Below are positions 46,947 through 56,040 of a DNA stretch of 64,000 bases, piece by piece. The notes below the pieces were generated by a model, which ran no database searches, was not told the DNA's origin, and saw nothing but the letters and a program-made list of their open reading frames with translations. Each line of letters begins with the position of its first letter. Within the stretch, counting starts at the first letter, position 1. The DNA comes from Kibdelosporangium persicum (lineage in GTDB: Bacteria; Actinomycetota; Actinomycetes; Mycobacteriales; Pseudonocardiaceae), in contig NZ_JAAATY010000026.1 of NCBI RefSeq assembly GCF_013280595.1, forward strand, positions 62,001 to 126,000. Reading direction: 5' to 3'. Both the position numbers and the translations under genes were made by a program.

Positions 46947-47894
46947 ATGTCGCGCGGCTCCAGGCTGGATCAGGTCACCCCCGATCCAACGAGATCGGAC
47001 AACGCAGGGAGAGGTTCTCGCACTGTGGCCGTACCCGAGCCCGAGCGGCCGAGCAGGAACGGACGAGCGAGCAATCCGTACGGGATCGGCCAGCCCAACG
47101 GTGTCCTGCCCGGCGACCACCGAACCGCCGACGACGTCGAAGCCGGCATCGTCGCGCTGTGGACGCAGTACGGCAAAGAGCGTGACCAGCCGCTGCGCGA
47201 CCGGCTCGTCCTGCACTACGCCCCACTGGTCAAGTACGTCGCGGGCCGCGTCGGCACCGGCCTGCCCGCGCACGTCGACGTCGGCGACCTGATCCAGTCC
47301 GGCATCTTCGGCCTGGTCGACGCGATCGAGAAGTTCGAGCCGGAGCGCGGCCTGAAGTTCGAGACGTACGCGATGCAGCGCATCCGTGGTGCCATCCTGG
47401 ACGACCTGCGCCAGCAGGACTGGGTCCCGCGTTCGGTGCGCGGCCGGGCCCGCGAGGTGGAACGCGCGCTTGAGCGCCTCGGCGCCAAGCTGCAGCGGCA
47501 ACCGAGCGACGCCGAACTGGCCGCCGAGCTCGACATCAGCGTCAAGGACCTGCACGAGCTGTACGCCCAGCTGCAGCTGACCAGCGTCGTCGCCCTCGAC
47601 GAGCTGGTCGCCGCCGGCCGTGGTACCGCGTCGCTGGCCGAAACCCTGCCCGACGAGGGCGCCGAGGACCCGGTGGCGTCGCTGGTCGACCTCGACAACC
47701 GCAGGCAGCTCGCCGGCGCCATCGCCCAGCTCACCGAACGCGACCGGATCGTCGTGACGCTGTATTACTTCGAGAACCTGACCCTCGCCGAGATCGGCAA
47801 GGTCCTCGGCGTGACCGAGTCGCGGGTGTGCCAGCTGCACACCAGGGCCGTGCTGCGGCTGCGCGCCAAGTTGGTCGAACAGTCCGACGCCTGA
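46947..47894 (+). CDS. whiG: RNA polymerase sigma factor WhiG (FliA/sigma-28 family)
   Basis: The 315-residue sigma factor contains region 2 (LHYAPLVKYVAGRVGTGLP, DLIQSGIFGLVDAIEKFEPERGLKFETYA), region 3 (RGAILDDLRQQDWVPRSVR) and region 4 (LTERDRIVVTLYYFENLTLAEIGKVLGVTESRVCQLH). WhiG starts aerial hyphae towards sporulation in Streptomyces. The first 70 residues are unconserved; ATG 46947 is chosen, but GTG 47025 after GGGAGAGG is a real alternative. The frame opposite this gene is kept open by the stop-less M23 gene. Confidence 0.9.
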   Translation: MSRGSRLDQVTPDPTRSDNAGRGSRTVAVPEPERPSRNGRASNPYGIGQPNGVLPGDHRTADDVEAGIVALWTQYGKERDQPLRDRLVLHYAPLVKYVAGRVGTGLPAHVDVGDLIQSGIFGLVDAIEKFEPERGLKFETYAMQRIRGAILDDLRQQDWVPRSVRGRAREVERALERLGAKLQRQPSDAELAAELDISVKDLHELYAQLQLTSVVALDELVAAGRGTASLAETLPDEGAEDPVASLVDLDNRRQLAGAIAQLTERDRIVVTLYYFENLTLAEIGKVLGVTESRVCQLHTRAVLRLRAKLVEQSDA

Positions 47895-48110
47895 GCCACA
47901 CGACACGCGGTTGTCGCTTGCCGGAACTGGCTTCGAGTCCGGGCACCAAACGGCCAGGCAGTCCTGAGGTTCCGCTTGACCAGAGCCCATGCTTGCGGGC
48001 TGGTGAAGCGAGTCGATCCGAGCAGGTGGCGGTGAGCCCGGTACGGATGAGGTCTCCGCTGGATCCGAATCGCCCTTTCCGGCACGGTGAACTACCCGGT
48101 GCGGTATCGC
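47895..48110. other. Convergent gap between whiG and repeat locus 3
   Basis: These 216 bases follow whiG. On the minus strand they are read as the aberrant C-terminal tail of the M23 peptidase frame. No terminator hairpin and no independent gene were recognised. GC is visibly lower than in the flanking genes. Confidence 0.5.
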
Positions 48111-48173
48111 CCAGGGGAATTTCGGTGTGCCGGAATGGTCGACACGGGGTGCCGCAATGGTGGACACGGCGTG
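48111..48173 (-). repeat. 22-bp tandem repeat array, locus 3
   Basis: Read on the minus strand, two 22-base units (48173-48152 and 48151-48130) are followed by a closing unit starting CACACCGAAATTCCCCTGG (48129-48111). The order and closing sequence are the same as at 2681-2768. The first unit starts at the codon directly after the last conserved residue of the M23 peptidase, so the array has taken the place of that gene's stop codon. Confidence 0.85.
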
Positions 48174-48701
48174 GAGGGGCAGCAGGCGGATGCGACCGCG
48201 GGACAGCAGCCTGAGGGGATCCAGGTATTCGTCGCCTCGGCGGGCACCCCAGTGCAGGCACGCGACCGGGCAGTGGCCTTCGGCCAAGTGCCCGATCACC
48301 TCCCCGCGCCGGACCCGTTGGCCGCGATCGACCACGGGAGATACCGGTTCGTAGGTGGTCCGCAGGCCTCCCGGGTGCTCAAGCGCCACCAGCGGACGGT
48401 CGACGACCATGCCCGCGTGGATGACGTGACCATCGGCTGCCGCCATGACCTCCTGACCGGCGACCGCTGTCAAGTCGACGCCGCGGTGCCCGGGACCGAA
48501 GGGGGTCTTAGGTGGGATGAACGGGCGAATGACCTGGTGAGGCGGCGGCAGAGGCCAGGAGAAGAGCATGCGCTTTCGGGAAGAAGACGGCGGCACGGAC
48601 GGCGCGGCCGCGGTCGCCGGGACGGCGATCAGCAGGGCCACGATCAGGGCGATGAGCTGGGCGGATGGGCGCACGTTCCCAGGCTGCCGTTGCGCGGTCA
48701 T
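48174..48701 (-). CDS. M23 family metallopeptidase lacking its stop codon (conserved part)
   Basis: The 176 conserved codons start at ATG 48701 with a signal peptide (LIALIVALLIAVPATAAAP). They contain the M23/LytM domain: GHRGVDLTAVAG (metal His and Asp) and CLHWGARRGDEYLDPLRLL (metal His). The family normally ends just after RIRLLPL, which is at 48174. The 22-bp array begins at the next base and no in-frame stop occurs until 46644, giving a nominal 685-residue product with a 509-residue tail antisense to whiG and xerC. The domain probably cleaves cell-wall peptides; whether the gene still works is open. Confidence 0.8.
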
Positions 48702-49021
48702 GAACGACAGCCGGTCATGATCGACTTGTGGACAGGTGGCCGGCTGTGGACAACTGGCGCTCGAAGGGGTAGAGCGGTTAATGGTTTGTCGGTTCGGCGG
48801 CGTACACTGCTCACGCGGCCCGTGTGTGCACGGGGCGACTTCGCGTGCCAGTACTACCGGTCGACCTAACCGGTGACGACGCCCGCCGGTCCCACTCGCT
48901 GGGTACGGGCGCCGGTACTGCCACCAGGGCGGCAGACCACCCGGTATGCCGCGAGAACCGACTAGCGTGCCGGCCCTTTGACAGACCGGCATGCCCGAGC
49001 AGAAGAGGTGCGAATCCGGCC
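48702..49021. other. Leader and promoter region of rpsB
   Basis: This 320-base gap separates the divergent M23 and rpsB genes. TACACT at 48803-48808 is a plausible -10 hexamer for rpsB, leaving a leader of about 210 bases. The leader contains GC-rich hairpins such as GCCGG...CCGGC near 48971-48995, just before the coding region. A leader-based control of S2 synthesis is possible, but I cannot assign a known motif. Confidence 0.45.
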
Positions 49022-49849
49022 ATGGCCGTCGTCACCATGAGGCAGTTGCTCGATTCCGGCGTGCACTTCGGGCACCAGACCCGCCGCTGGAACCCGAAGA
49101 TGAAGCGATTCATCTTCACCGAGCGCAACGGCATCTACATCATTGACCTGCAGCAGACGCTGACCTACATCGACCGCGCGTACGAGTTCGTCAAGGAGAC
49201 GGTCGCGCACGGCGGGTCGATCCTGTTCGTCGGCACCAAGAAGCAGGCGCAGGAGGCGATCGCGGAGCAGGCGCAGCGCGTCGGCATGCCCTTCGTCAAC
49301 CAGCGCTGGCTCGGCGGCATGCTGACCAACTTCTCCACCGTGCACAAGCGCCTCCAGCGGCTCAAGGAGCTGGAGTCGATGGAGCAGACCGGTGGCTTCC
49401 AGGGTCTCACCAAGAAGGAGATCCTGATGCTGACCCGCGAGAAGGACAAGCTGGAGCGCACCCTCGGCGGTATCCGCGACATGTCCAAGGTGCCCAGCGC
49501 CGTCTGGATCGTGGACACCAAGAAGGAGCACATCGCCGTCGGCGAGGCCCGCAAGCTCAACATCCCGGTCGTGGCCATCCTGGACACCAACTGCGACCCG
49601 GACGAGGTCGACTACCCGATCCCGGGCAACGACGACGCCATCCGGTCGGCCGCGCTGCTGACCCGCGTGGTCGCCGAGGCCGCCGCCGCGGGCCTGATCG
49701 CCCGTTCCGGCCGCAACGGTGCCGCGGCCGAGGGCGAGGACAAGCCGGAGCCGGGTGCGGCCGCCGAGCCGCTGCCCGAGTGGGAGCGTGACCTGCTGGT
49801 CAGCGCCACCGCGGACGCCGGCGAAGCCCCGGCCCAGACCGAATCCTGA
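49022..49849 (+). CDS. rpsB: 30S ribosomal protein S2
   Basis: The 275-residue protein shows the S2 signatures [57 protein letters not shown] and [18 protein letters not shown] Glu/Ala-rich C-terminal extension (about 230-275) is typical of actinomycetes. ATG 49022 starts MAVVTM. It is followed by a strong hairpin and then tsf, the usual rpsB-tsf arrangement. Confidence 0.98.
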   Translation: MAVVTMRQLLDSGVHFGHQTRRWNPKMKRFIFTERNGIYIIDLQQTLTYIDRAYEFVKETVAHGGSILFVGTKKQAQEAIAEQAQRVGMPFVNQRWLGGMLTNFSTVHKRLQRLKELESMEQTGGFQGLTKKEILMLTREKDKLERTLGGIRDMSKVPSAVWIVDTKKEHIAVGEARKLNIPVVAILDTNCDPDEVDYPIPGNDDAIRSAALLTRVVAEAAAAGLIARSGRNGAAAEGEDKPEPGAAAEPLPEWERDLLVSATADAGEAPAQTES

Positions 49850-49865
49850 CGAAGCTCTCGACAAC

Positions 49866-49900
49866 GGTGCCCGCTTCCTCCACCTGGGGAGGCGGGCACC
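49866..49900 (+). terminator. Intercistronic hairpin between rpsB and tsf
   Basis: Perfect 9-base arms GGTGCCCGC (49866-49874) and GCGGGCACC (49892-49900) enclose an inner CCTCC/GGAGG stem. It lies in the 79-base gap between the stop of rpsB and the start of tsf. It probably acts as a partial terminator or processing site that sets the S2 to EF-Ts ratio. Confidence 0.6.
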
Positions 49901-49928
49901 ACCCCGAACAAGGACGGAAACACGCACG

Positions 49929-50744
49929 ATGGCGAACTACACCGCCGCGGACGTCGCGCGGCTGCGTAAGCTCACCGGCGCCGGAATGATGGACTGTAAG
50001 AAGGCCCTCGAGGAGACCGGTGGCGACTTCGACAAGGCCGTCGAGTTCCTGCGCATCAAGGGTGCCAAGGACGTAGGCAAGCGCGCCGAGCGCGCCACGG
50101 CGAACGGCCTGGTCGTCGCGGACGGCGGCGTGATGGTCGAGCTGCGCTGCGAGACCGACTTCGTCGCCAAGAACACCGAGTTCCAGGAGCTGGCCAACCG
50201 GATCCTGGCGGTCGCCAAGGCCACCAAGCCCGCGGACGTCGAGGTGCTGAAGACCGCCGACCTGGACGGCCAGACCGTCGCCGACGCCGTGCAGGCACTG
50301 TCGGCCAAGATCGGCGAGAAGCTGGAGCTGGCCAAGGTCGTCGTGCTCGACGGCCCGGTCGCGCTCTACCTGCACAAGCGCTCGGCCGACCTGCCGCCGT
50401 CGGTCGGCGTGCTGGTCGAGTACCAGGGCGAGAACGCGGAGGCCGCTCGCGGCGCCGCGATGCAGGTCGCCGCGCTGAAGGCCAAGTGGGTCACCCGGGA
50501 CGAGGTCCCCGAGGACCTGGTGGCCAACGAGCGCCGGATCGCCGAGGAGACCGCTCGCGAGGAGGGCAAGCCGGAGGCCGCGCTGCCCAAGATCGTCGAG
50601 GGTCGCGTGAACGGCTTCTTCAAGGACGTCGTGCTGCTCGACCAGCCGTCGGTCACCGACTCCAAGAAGACCGTCAAGGCGCTGCTGGACGAGGCAGGCG
50701 TGACGGTCACCCGCTTCGCCCGCTTCGAGGTCGGCCAGGCCTGA
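49929..50744 (+). CDS. tsf: Translation elongation factor Ts
   Basis: The 271-residue nucleotide exchange factor for EF-Tu has the N-terminal UBA-like domain ([21 protein letters not shown]), the signature CETDFVAKN and the core domain ending in [14 protein letters not shown]. Its start is ATG 49929, after GGACGG. Two hairpins follow before pyrH. Confidence 0.98.
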   Translation: MANYTAADVARLRKLTGAGMMDCKKALEETGGDFDKAVEFLRIKGAKDVGKRAERATANGLVVADGGVMVELRCETDFVAKNTEFQELANRILAVAKATKPADVEVLKTADLDGQTVADAVQALSAKIGEKLELAKVVVLDGPVALYLHKRSADLPPSVGVLVEYQGENAEAARGAAMQVAALKAKWVTRDEVPEDLVANERRIAEETAREEGKPEAALPKIVEGRVNGFFKDVVLLDQPSVTDSKKTVKALLDEAGVTVTRFARFEVGQA

Positions 50745-50825
50745 CCCGAAATTCCGGGTCGAACGGGCGATGACAGCATGGGCGGGGCCGTGGACGCGTC
50801 GGGACAGGACGCTCGCGGCCCCGCC
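50743..50825 (+). terminator. Two hairpins between tsf and pyrH
   Basis: The first hairpin is GACCCG/CGGGTC (50743-50760) and overlaps the tsf stop. The second has perfect 10-base arms GGCGGGGCCG (50781-50790) and CGGCCCCGCC (50816-50825). They probably terminate most transcription from rpsB-tsf before pyrH. pyrH has its own GGAGGAG ribosome-binding site further on. Confidence 0.55.
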
Positions 50826-50852
50826 GTCGCATGCAACGCCGCAGGAGGAGAT

Positions 50853-51596
50853 GTGACCGAACCCGCCAAGCCGTTCCGGAGAGTGCTGCTGAAGCTCGGT
50901 GGTGAGATGTTCGGCGGTGGTGCCGTCGGCGTCGATCCCGACGTCGTCCAGACAGTGGCCCGGCAGATCGCCGAGGTGGTCAGGGCAGGCACCCAGGTCG
51001 CGATCGTGATCGGTGGCGGGAACTTCTTCCGGGGCGCCGAACTGCAGCAGCGGGGCATGGACCGGGCACGCGCCGACTACATGGCGATGCTCGGCACCGT
51101 GATGAACTGCCTTGCCCTGCAGGACTTCCTCGAGCAGGCCGAAGGCGTCGAGACGCGTGTGCAGACCGCGATCACGATGAGCCAGGTCGCCGAGGCCTAC
51201 ATTCCGCGCCGCGCGATCCGGCACTTGGAGAAGGGCCGTGTGGTCATCTTCGGTGGCGGTACCGGCATGCCGTACTTCTCCACCGACACCACGGCCGCCC
51301 AGCGCGCTCTGGAGATCGGCTGCGAGGTCGTGTTGATGGCCAAGGCGGTCGACGGTGTCTACGACGCCGACCCGCGCACGACCCCCGACGCGAAGATGTT
51401 CGACCACATCACGCACCGCGAGGCGCTGGAGCGGGATCTGCGGGTGGCCGACACGACTGCGTTCAGCCTCTGCATGGACAACAACATGCCGATCGTCGTC
51501 TTCAACCTGCTGACCGAGGGCAACATCGCCCGCGCCGTGCGTGGTGAGAGGATCGGCACGCTGGTGAGCACCCCCGCGAGTACGGTTCCGGTCTAG
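50853..51596 (+). CDS. pyrH: UMP kinase
   Basis: The 247-residue amino-acid-kinase-fold enzyme phosphorylates UMP to UDP. Patterns: [52 protein letters not shown] and [11 protein letters not shown]. The GTG at 50853 follows AGGAGGAG; in-frame codons upstream lie within the hairpin leader. frr follows after 69 bases. Confidence 0.97.
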   Translation: MTEPAKPFRRVLLKLGGEMFGGGAVGVDPDVVQTVARQIAEVVRAGTQVAIVIGGGNFFRGAELQQRGMDRARADYMAMLGTVMNCLALQDFLEQAEGVETRVQTAITMSQVAEAYIPRRAIRHLEKGRVVIFGGGTGMPYFSTDTTAAQRALEIGCEVVLMAKAVDGVYDADPRTTPDAKMFDHITHREALERDLRVADTTAFSLCMDNNMPIVVFNLLTEGNIARAVRGERIGTLVSTPASTVPV

Positions 51597-51665
51597 AGGA
51601 TTTGTCCGTACCGGCGGGATCGCTGGTAATTCGCAGTCCACGAACGGCACGAGCAAGGAGCAGCC

Positions 51666-52223
51666 GTGATCGACGAGACACTTCTCGACGCCGAGGAGAA
51701 GATGGAAAAGGCGGTGACGCACGCCAAGGAGGACCTGGCGGCGGTGCGCACCGGCCGGGCAACACCGACCATGTTCTCCCGCATCGTCGTCGAATACTAC
51801 GGTTCACCCACGCCGTTGAACCAGCTCGCCGGCATCAGCATCCCCGAGGCGCGGATGGCCGTCGTCAAGCCGTACGACGTCAGCCAGCTCGGCGCGATCG
51901 AGAAGGCGATCAGGGACTCCGACCTCGGGGTGAACCCGAGCAACGACGGCACCATCATCCGCATCGTCATCCCGCAGCTGTCCGAGGAACGCCGCCGCGA
52001 GATGGTGAAGCAGGCCAAGGGCAAGGGCGAGGACGCCAAGGTGGCGATCCGCAACGTGCGCCGCAAGGCCAACGAGGAGCTGCACCGGATCGCCAAGGAC
52101 GGTGAAGCCGGTGAGGACGACGTGGCACGCGCCGAGAAGGAGCTGCAGAACGTCACGGACCGCTACGTCGCGCAGGTCGACGAGTTGGTCAAGCACAAAG
52201 AGGCAGAACTGCTTGAGGTCTAG
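51666..52223 (+). CDS. frr: Ribosome recycling factor
   Basis: The 185-residue protein ([24 protein letters not shown]...) shows [31 protein letters not shown] and the long helical C-terminus. It splits post-termination ribosomes with EF-G. It starts with GTG 51666 after AAGGAGCA and ends directly before the cdsA TTG start. Confidence 0.98.
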   Translation: MIDETLLDAEEKMEKAVTHAKEDLAAVRTGRATPTMFSRIVVEYYGSPTPLNQLAGISIPEARMAVVKPYDVSQLGAIEKAIRDSDLGVNPSNDGTIIRIVIPQLSEERRREMVKQAKGKGEDAKVAIRNVRRKANEELHRIAKDGEAGEDDVARAEKELQNVTDRYVAQVDELVKHKEAELLEV

Positions 52224-53102
52224 TTGACTACGGAGATGGGCAGCACTGCCGGCACCGAGACGAGCGGGCCGGCCGGGGACGACAAACCGAAGTCCCGGGC
52301 CGGCCGCAACCTTCCCGCCGCCATCGGGGTCGGGCTGCTGCTCGGCGCCGCGGTCATCGTCTCGCTGGTGACCGTCAAGGAGATCTTCGTCGGCGTCGTC
52401 GCGCTCGCCGTCGGTGTCGCGACGTACGAACTGGCCGGCGCGCTCAAACGCAGCGCCGGGTTCCAGGTCGCGCTCTGGCCCGTGCTCGTCGGCGGTCAGG
52501 CCATGGTGTGGCTGGCGTGGCCGTTCGAACGTAACGGTGTCCTGTCGGCGTTCGTGGTGACGATCCTGGCGTGCCTGCTGTGGCGCTTCAGGGGCGGCAT
52601 CGACAACTACCTTCGGGACATCTCGGCGTCCGTGTTCACCGCCGCGTACGTGCCGATGTTCGCGTCGTTCGCGGCGATGCTGGTGGTGCCGGACGACGGC
52701 GTCTCGCGCGTGCTGTGCTTCCTGATCGCCGTGGTCGCCTCCGACACGGGTGGTTACGCCGCGGGTGTGTTGTTCGGCAAGCATCCGATGGCGAAGACGA
52801 TCAGTCCGAAGAAGTCCTGGGAGGGCTTCGCCGGTTCGATGATCGCCGGTGTGGTCGGCGGATGGCTTTCACTGAGCCTGATGCTGGACGCGCAATGGTG
52901 GCAGGGCGCGTTGTTCGGCGCCGCGATCGTGCTGACGGCGACGCTCGGCGACTTGGTGGAGTCGCTGATCAAGCGCGATCTCGGGATCAAGGACATGGGC
53001 AGTCTGCTGCCGGGGCATGGCGGCCTGATGGACCGGATGGACTCGTTGCTGCCGTCCGCGGTGGTGTCCTGGCTGCTGCTGCGCCTCTTCGTCCCCAGCT
53101 AG
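52224..53102 (+). CDS. cdsA: Phosphatidate cytidylyltransferase
   Basis: The 292-residue membrane enzyme makes CDP-diacylglycerol. It has about eight hydrophobic segments and the CDS signature KKSWEGFAGSMIAGV...GDLVESLIKRDLGIKDMGSLLPGHGGLMDRMDS. The TTG at 52224 abuts the frr stop; ATG 52236 four codons in is the alternative. A long palindrome starts three bases after its stop. Confidence 0.95.
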   Translation: MTTEMGSTAGTETSGPAGDDKPKSRAGRNLPAAIGVGLLLGAAVIVSLVTVKEIFVGVVALAVGVATYELAGALKRSAGFQVALWPVLVGGQAMVWLAWPFERNGVLSAFVVTILACLLWRFRGGIDNYLRDISASVFTAAYVPMFASFAAMLVVPDDGVSRVLCFLIAVVASDTGGYAAGVLFGKHPMAKTISPKKSWEGFAGSMIAGVVGGWLSLSLMLDAQWWQGALFGAAIVLTATLGDLVESLIKRDLGIKDMGSLLPGHGGLMDRMDSLLPSAVVSWLLLRLFVPS

Positions 53103-53104
53103 TG

Positions 53105-53150
53105 CTCGTGAGTGTTTATCCGTGTTCTAACCCTGATAAACACTCACGAG
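53105..53150. terminator. Bidirectional terminator-like palindrome, copy 2
   Basis: The 16-base arms CTCGTGAGTGTTTATC (53105-53120) and complement (53135-53150) are identical to those at 10512-10557, while the 14-base centre differs. It separates the convergent cdsA and VOC-protein genes and begins just after the cdsA stop. Identical arms with diverged centres at unrelated loci indicate a dispersed element used as a terminator. Confidence 0.75.
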
Positions 53151-53155
53151 GGGGT

Positions 53156-53980
53156 TCAGTCGTCGTAGGGGTCGTCTGTCACCGCGCCGAGTTCCTCTTC
53201 GGAGGGTGCGTGCGGTGTGGTCCGGTCGGACGAGTCGATCAACGTCAGGACGGCACCTGAGGGATCTTCGATGACGGAGAGCCTGCCGAACGGCGAGTCG
53301 GCAGGCTCGGACAGTAACCGCCCGCCAAGGCGGACGGCCAGAACCGTCGCTTCGTCCGTGCCGAGCATCGGGCCGACCTCGAAGTAGATCATCCAGTGCG
53401 GCCGGGTGTTCGGTGGGAAACCGGCGCCCAACCGGATCCGGCCGAGCACCGGCTCTGCGTCGCCGAGCAGGGTCCACGTGGTGTAGTCGAAGGTTTCGCC
53501 GTCGCCGATCTGTTCCAGCCGGTAGCCGAACAGGTCGACGAAGAACTTGTCGGCCGCGTCGCCGTCCCACGTGTTCAGCTCGGCCCAGCGGAACTCCCCC
53601 TTGGTCCCGGTGGCGAACGGCCACGGCGTCGCGGGCTCCCAGAAGCCGATCGTCGCGCCGGTCGGGTCGGCGGCCACCAGCAGGCTGCCCTGTCCGTCGA
53701 ATTCCTGGGGCGGCATCAGAATCTGGCCGCCTAATCGGACAATTCGGTCAGCGGTTCGCCTGCTGTCGGACACGGCCAGGTAAAGCGTCCACGCCGGGGC
53801 TTCCGGGGCGTCGGGAACGCGGTAGAAACCGGCCGCCGGAACGTCGTCCGCGAGTGCCGTCAGATAATCGCCTGTCGGATTTGCCCGATATTGCCAGCCG
53901 AACAGCCCACCGTAGAAGTCCCTGCTGGCTTTCGGGTCGGTGGTGGCGAGATCGATCCAACAGGGTGTGCCGAAGCGCAT
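53156..53980 (-). CDS. VOC family protein (two glyoxalase-like domains)
   Basis: The 274-residue protein consists of two VOC modules (about residues 4-120 and 130-255). The first opens with FGTPCWIDLATTDPKASRDFYGGLFGW and the second with FRWAELNTWDGDAADKFFVDLFGY. Each closes with a DPTGATIGFWE or DPSGAVLTLID strand. Proteins of this build are usually annotated as glyoxalase/bleomycin-resistance-like or hydroxylase; the reaction is unknown. The ATG at 53980 has CGGAGGTCC upstream. Confidence 0.88.
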   Translation of the reverse strand: MRFGTPCWIDLATTDPKASRDFYGGLFGWQYRANPTGDYLTALADDVPAAGFYRVPDAPEAPAWTLYLAVSDSRRTADRIVRLGGQILMPPQEFDGQGSLLVAADPTGATIGFWEPATPWPFATGTKGEFRWAELNTWDGDAADKFFVDLFGYRLEQIGDGETFDYTTWTLLGDAEPVLGRIRLGAGFPPNTRPHWMIYFEVGPMLGTDEATVLAVRLGGRLLSEPADSPFGRLSVIEDPSGAVLTLIDSSDRTTPHAPSEEELGAVTDDPYDD

Positions 53981-54109
53981 GGGGACCTCCGGTGGGGAAA
54001 GGGCGCGACAAAGCCCACCCGCCGGACGATACGCCTGAACAACGCGTTGTGGTTTGCTGTTTTTGTGTCAAGGTCATGGCTTCCTGGTTTTGTTTCCCGC
54101 GCGCGGGAG

Positions 54110-54844
54110 GTGTTGCTGTCCGCCGTTCAGCCTGATGACGTTGTGCCCAGCCCGAATATCTGGCACTGGCCGGAGCTCTACGAGGTGGAGAACCGCGCGC
54201 AGGACGTGGACGGCGAGATCTGGCGAATCCTGGCGGAACAGTGTGACTGGACCGGGCTGGACGTACTTGACCTTGGCTGCGGCGACGGTTTCCATCTGCC
54301 CCGGTTCGCCGAGACCGCGCGCTCTGTGGTCGGTGTCGAGCCGCACCAGCCGTTGGTGCGACGCGCCAGGCAACGGGTCGCCGACCTGTCCTCGGTCGAG
54401 GTGATGGTCGGTGCCGCGCAACGGCTTCCGTTGCCTGACGCGTGCGTTGACGTTGTGCACGCCCGGACGGCGTACTTCTTCGGGCCGGGCTGTGAGCCAG
54501 GACTGGCCGAGGCCGACCGGGTTCTGCGGCCGGGTGGGCTGCTGGTGATCGTGGATCTCGACGGCCGTAGCACGCCGTACGGCGACTGGCTGCGCGCCGA
54601 TCTGCCCAAGTACGACCCGGCGAGGATCGAGCGGTTCTTCGCCGACGCCGGCTTCGACAGCCGTGATGTCCGCACCACGTGGCGGTTCGACGATCGCGCG
54701 AGCCTGGAAGCCGTGCTGCGGATCGAGTTCTCCGCGGCCGTCGCCCGCAGGGCGATCGCGGCGGTGAACGGGCTGAGCTTTCCGGTCGGCTACCGGGTGC
54801 GCACCCGGCGTAAACCGAATGGTCTAGTCCATCCTGGCGGGTAG
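54110..54844 (+). CDS. Class I SAM-dependent methyltransferase
   Basis: The 244-residue protein has motif I VLDLGCGDGFHL, the acidic loop VVGVEPH, VEVMVGAAQRLPLPDACVDVVHAR and RVLRPGGLLVIVDLDG. PSPNIWHWPELYEVEN near the start is typical of a common actinobacterial methyltransferase group. The start is uncertain: GTG 54110 overlaps a GGGAGG, and GTG 54143 is the next choice. Substrate unknown. Confidence 0.82.
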   Translation: MLLSAVQPDDVVPSPNIWHWPELYEVENRAQDVDGEIWRILAEQCDWTGLDVLDLGCGDGFHLPRFAETARSVVGVEPHQPLVRRARQRVADLSSVEVMVGAAQRLPLPDACVDVVHARTAYFFGPGCEPGLAEADRVLRPGGLLVIVDLDGRSTPYGDWLRADLPKYDPARIERFFADAGFDSRDVRTTWRFDDRASLEAVLRIEFSAAVARRAIAAVNGLSFPVGYRVRTRRKPNGLVHPGG

Positions 54845-54853
54845 TGTCGTCCC

Positions 54854-55912
54854 ATGGCGATCGATGGCGACCTCCGCTCCGTGTCCCTTCGCACGACGAG
54901 CAAGCACCGCCCGGCCCGGGTCCTCGACCTCGTTCGCGCACGAGTCGATGACGAGGAATCCAGGACCGACGCCGTGCCACGGCTGGAACGCCGGATCGCC
55001 GACCTGCTCGGCAAGCCGGCCGCCGCGCTGTTCCCGACCGGCACGATGGCCCAGCAGGTCGCCATGCGCATCCATGCCGACCGCCGCGACAGCCGGGTGA
55101 TCGCCTTCCACCCGCAGTGCCATCTGGAAGTGCACGAGCACAAGGGTTACCAGATCGTGCACGGCCTGTCGGGCCTGCCTGTCGGCGACTACCACTCGAT
55201 GATCACGCTGGCCGATCTGGAAGCGATCAAACAGCCGGTCGCGGCGCTGCTGCTGGAGCTGCCGCAGCGGGACATCGGCGGCCTGCTGCCCGCGTGGGAG
55301 GAGCTGGTCGCGCAGATCGACTGGACCAGGGAACACCGCGTCGCGTCCCATATGGACGGTGCCAGGCTGTGGGAGGCGCAGCCGTACTACGAGCGCTCGC
55401 ACGCGGAGATCGCGGCGCTGTTCGACAGCGTCTACGTGTCCCTCTACAAAGGACTGATGGGGATCTCCGGCGCGCTGCTGGCCGGGGACGCCGACTTCGT
55501 CGACCACGCCAGGATCTGGCGGAACCGGCTCGGTGGCAGCACGGAGGCCGCATGGCCGATCGCGCTCGCCGGGGAACGCGGCCTGGACGAACTACTGCCG
55601 CGGATGCCGGAGTTCCTGGTCCGGGCACGCACCCTGGCCGGGATGCTCGGCGGCATCCCCGGCGTGCAGGTGGTGCCGGAACCGCCGCAGACGCCGCTGT
55701 TCCACGTCCACCTCGCAGCCCGGCCCGACCGGGTGCTCGAGCACGCCAAGCTGCTGGCCGAGCGGACCGGGTTGCGGGTGTTCGGTCAGGTGCGGCGCTC
55801 GCCGAACCCGATGACCTGCAGTTTCGAGATCACGGTCACCGAGCAGTTCGACGACGTGACCGACGCCGAAGTGCGTGACTTCGTCGGCGAGCTGATGCTG
55901 GCCGCCGGCTAG
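54854..55912 (+). CDS. Threonine aldolase-like PLP beta-eliminating lyase
   Basis: The 352-residue protein belongs to the beta-eliminating lyase / low-specificity threonine aldolase family. It has ALFPTGTMAQQVAMRIH (cofactor phosphate region), ASHMDGARLWEAQ (the Asp-Gly-Ala-Arg motif) and the PLP lysine in YVSLYKGLMGISGALL. It probably cleaves threonine or a related hydroxy-amino acid to glycine and an aldehyde. Its TAG stop lies inside the CTAG bordering the repeat element downstream. Confidence 0.85.
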   Translation: MAIDGDLRSVSLRTTSKHRPARVLDLVRARVDDEESRTDAVPRLERRIADLLGKPAAALFPTGTMAQQVAMRIHADRRDSRVIAFHPQCHLEVHEHKGYQIVHGLSGLPVGDYHSMITLADLEAIKQPVAALLLELPQRDIGGLLPAWEELVAQIDWTREHRVASHMDGARLWEAQPYYERSHAEIAALFDSVYVSLYKGLMGISGALLAGDADFVDHARIWRNRLGGSTEAAWPIALAGERGLDELLPRMPEFLVRARTLAGMLGGIPGVQVVPEPPQTPLFHVHLAARPDRVLEHAKLLAERTGLRVFGQVRRSPNPMTCSFEITVTEQFDDVTDAEVRDFVGELMLAAG

Positions 55913-56035
55913 GTCGTGTTTCGAATGTCCCGGTCGATGAGAGTCTGCCCCGGCCGGAGGCCGGAATCGGCTCGGTGGCGTCAGGGGCCGCATCCGGCCC
56001 GGCTATCGCGATCGGGCATTTGAAACACGGCCTAG
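55909..56035. mobile_element. 119-bp MITE-like element with CTAG borders
   Basis: The left end GTCGTGTTTCGAATGTCCCG (from 55913) and the inverted right end GCCGTGTTTCAAATGCCCG (from 56031 backwards) match at most positions over about 26 bases. CTAG is present at both borders (55909-55912 and 56032-56035), consistent with a 4-bp target duplication. The interior has no gene. Because CTAG is itself palindromic and the site lies between convergent genes, a plain terminator hairpin is the alternative. Confidence 0.5.
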
Positions 56036-56040
56036 CCCGG

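Noticed and set aside
49800-51722. 640-codon minus-strand frame opposite tsf and pyrH
   Set aside because: Antisense shadow of conserved genes.
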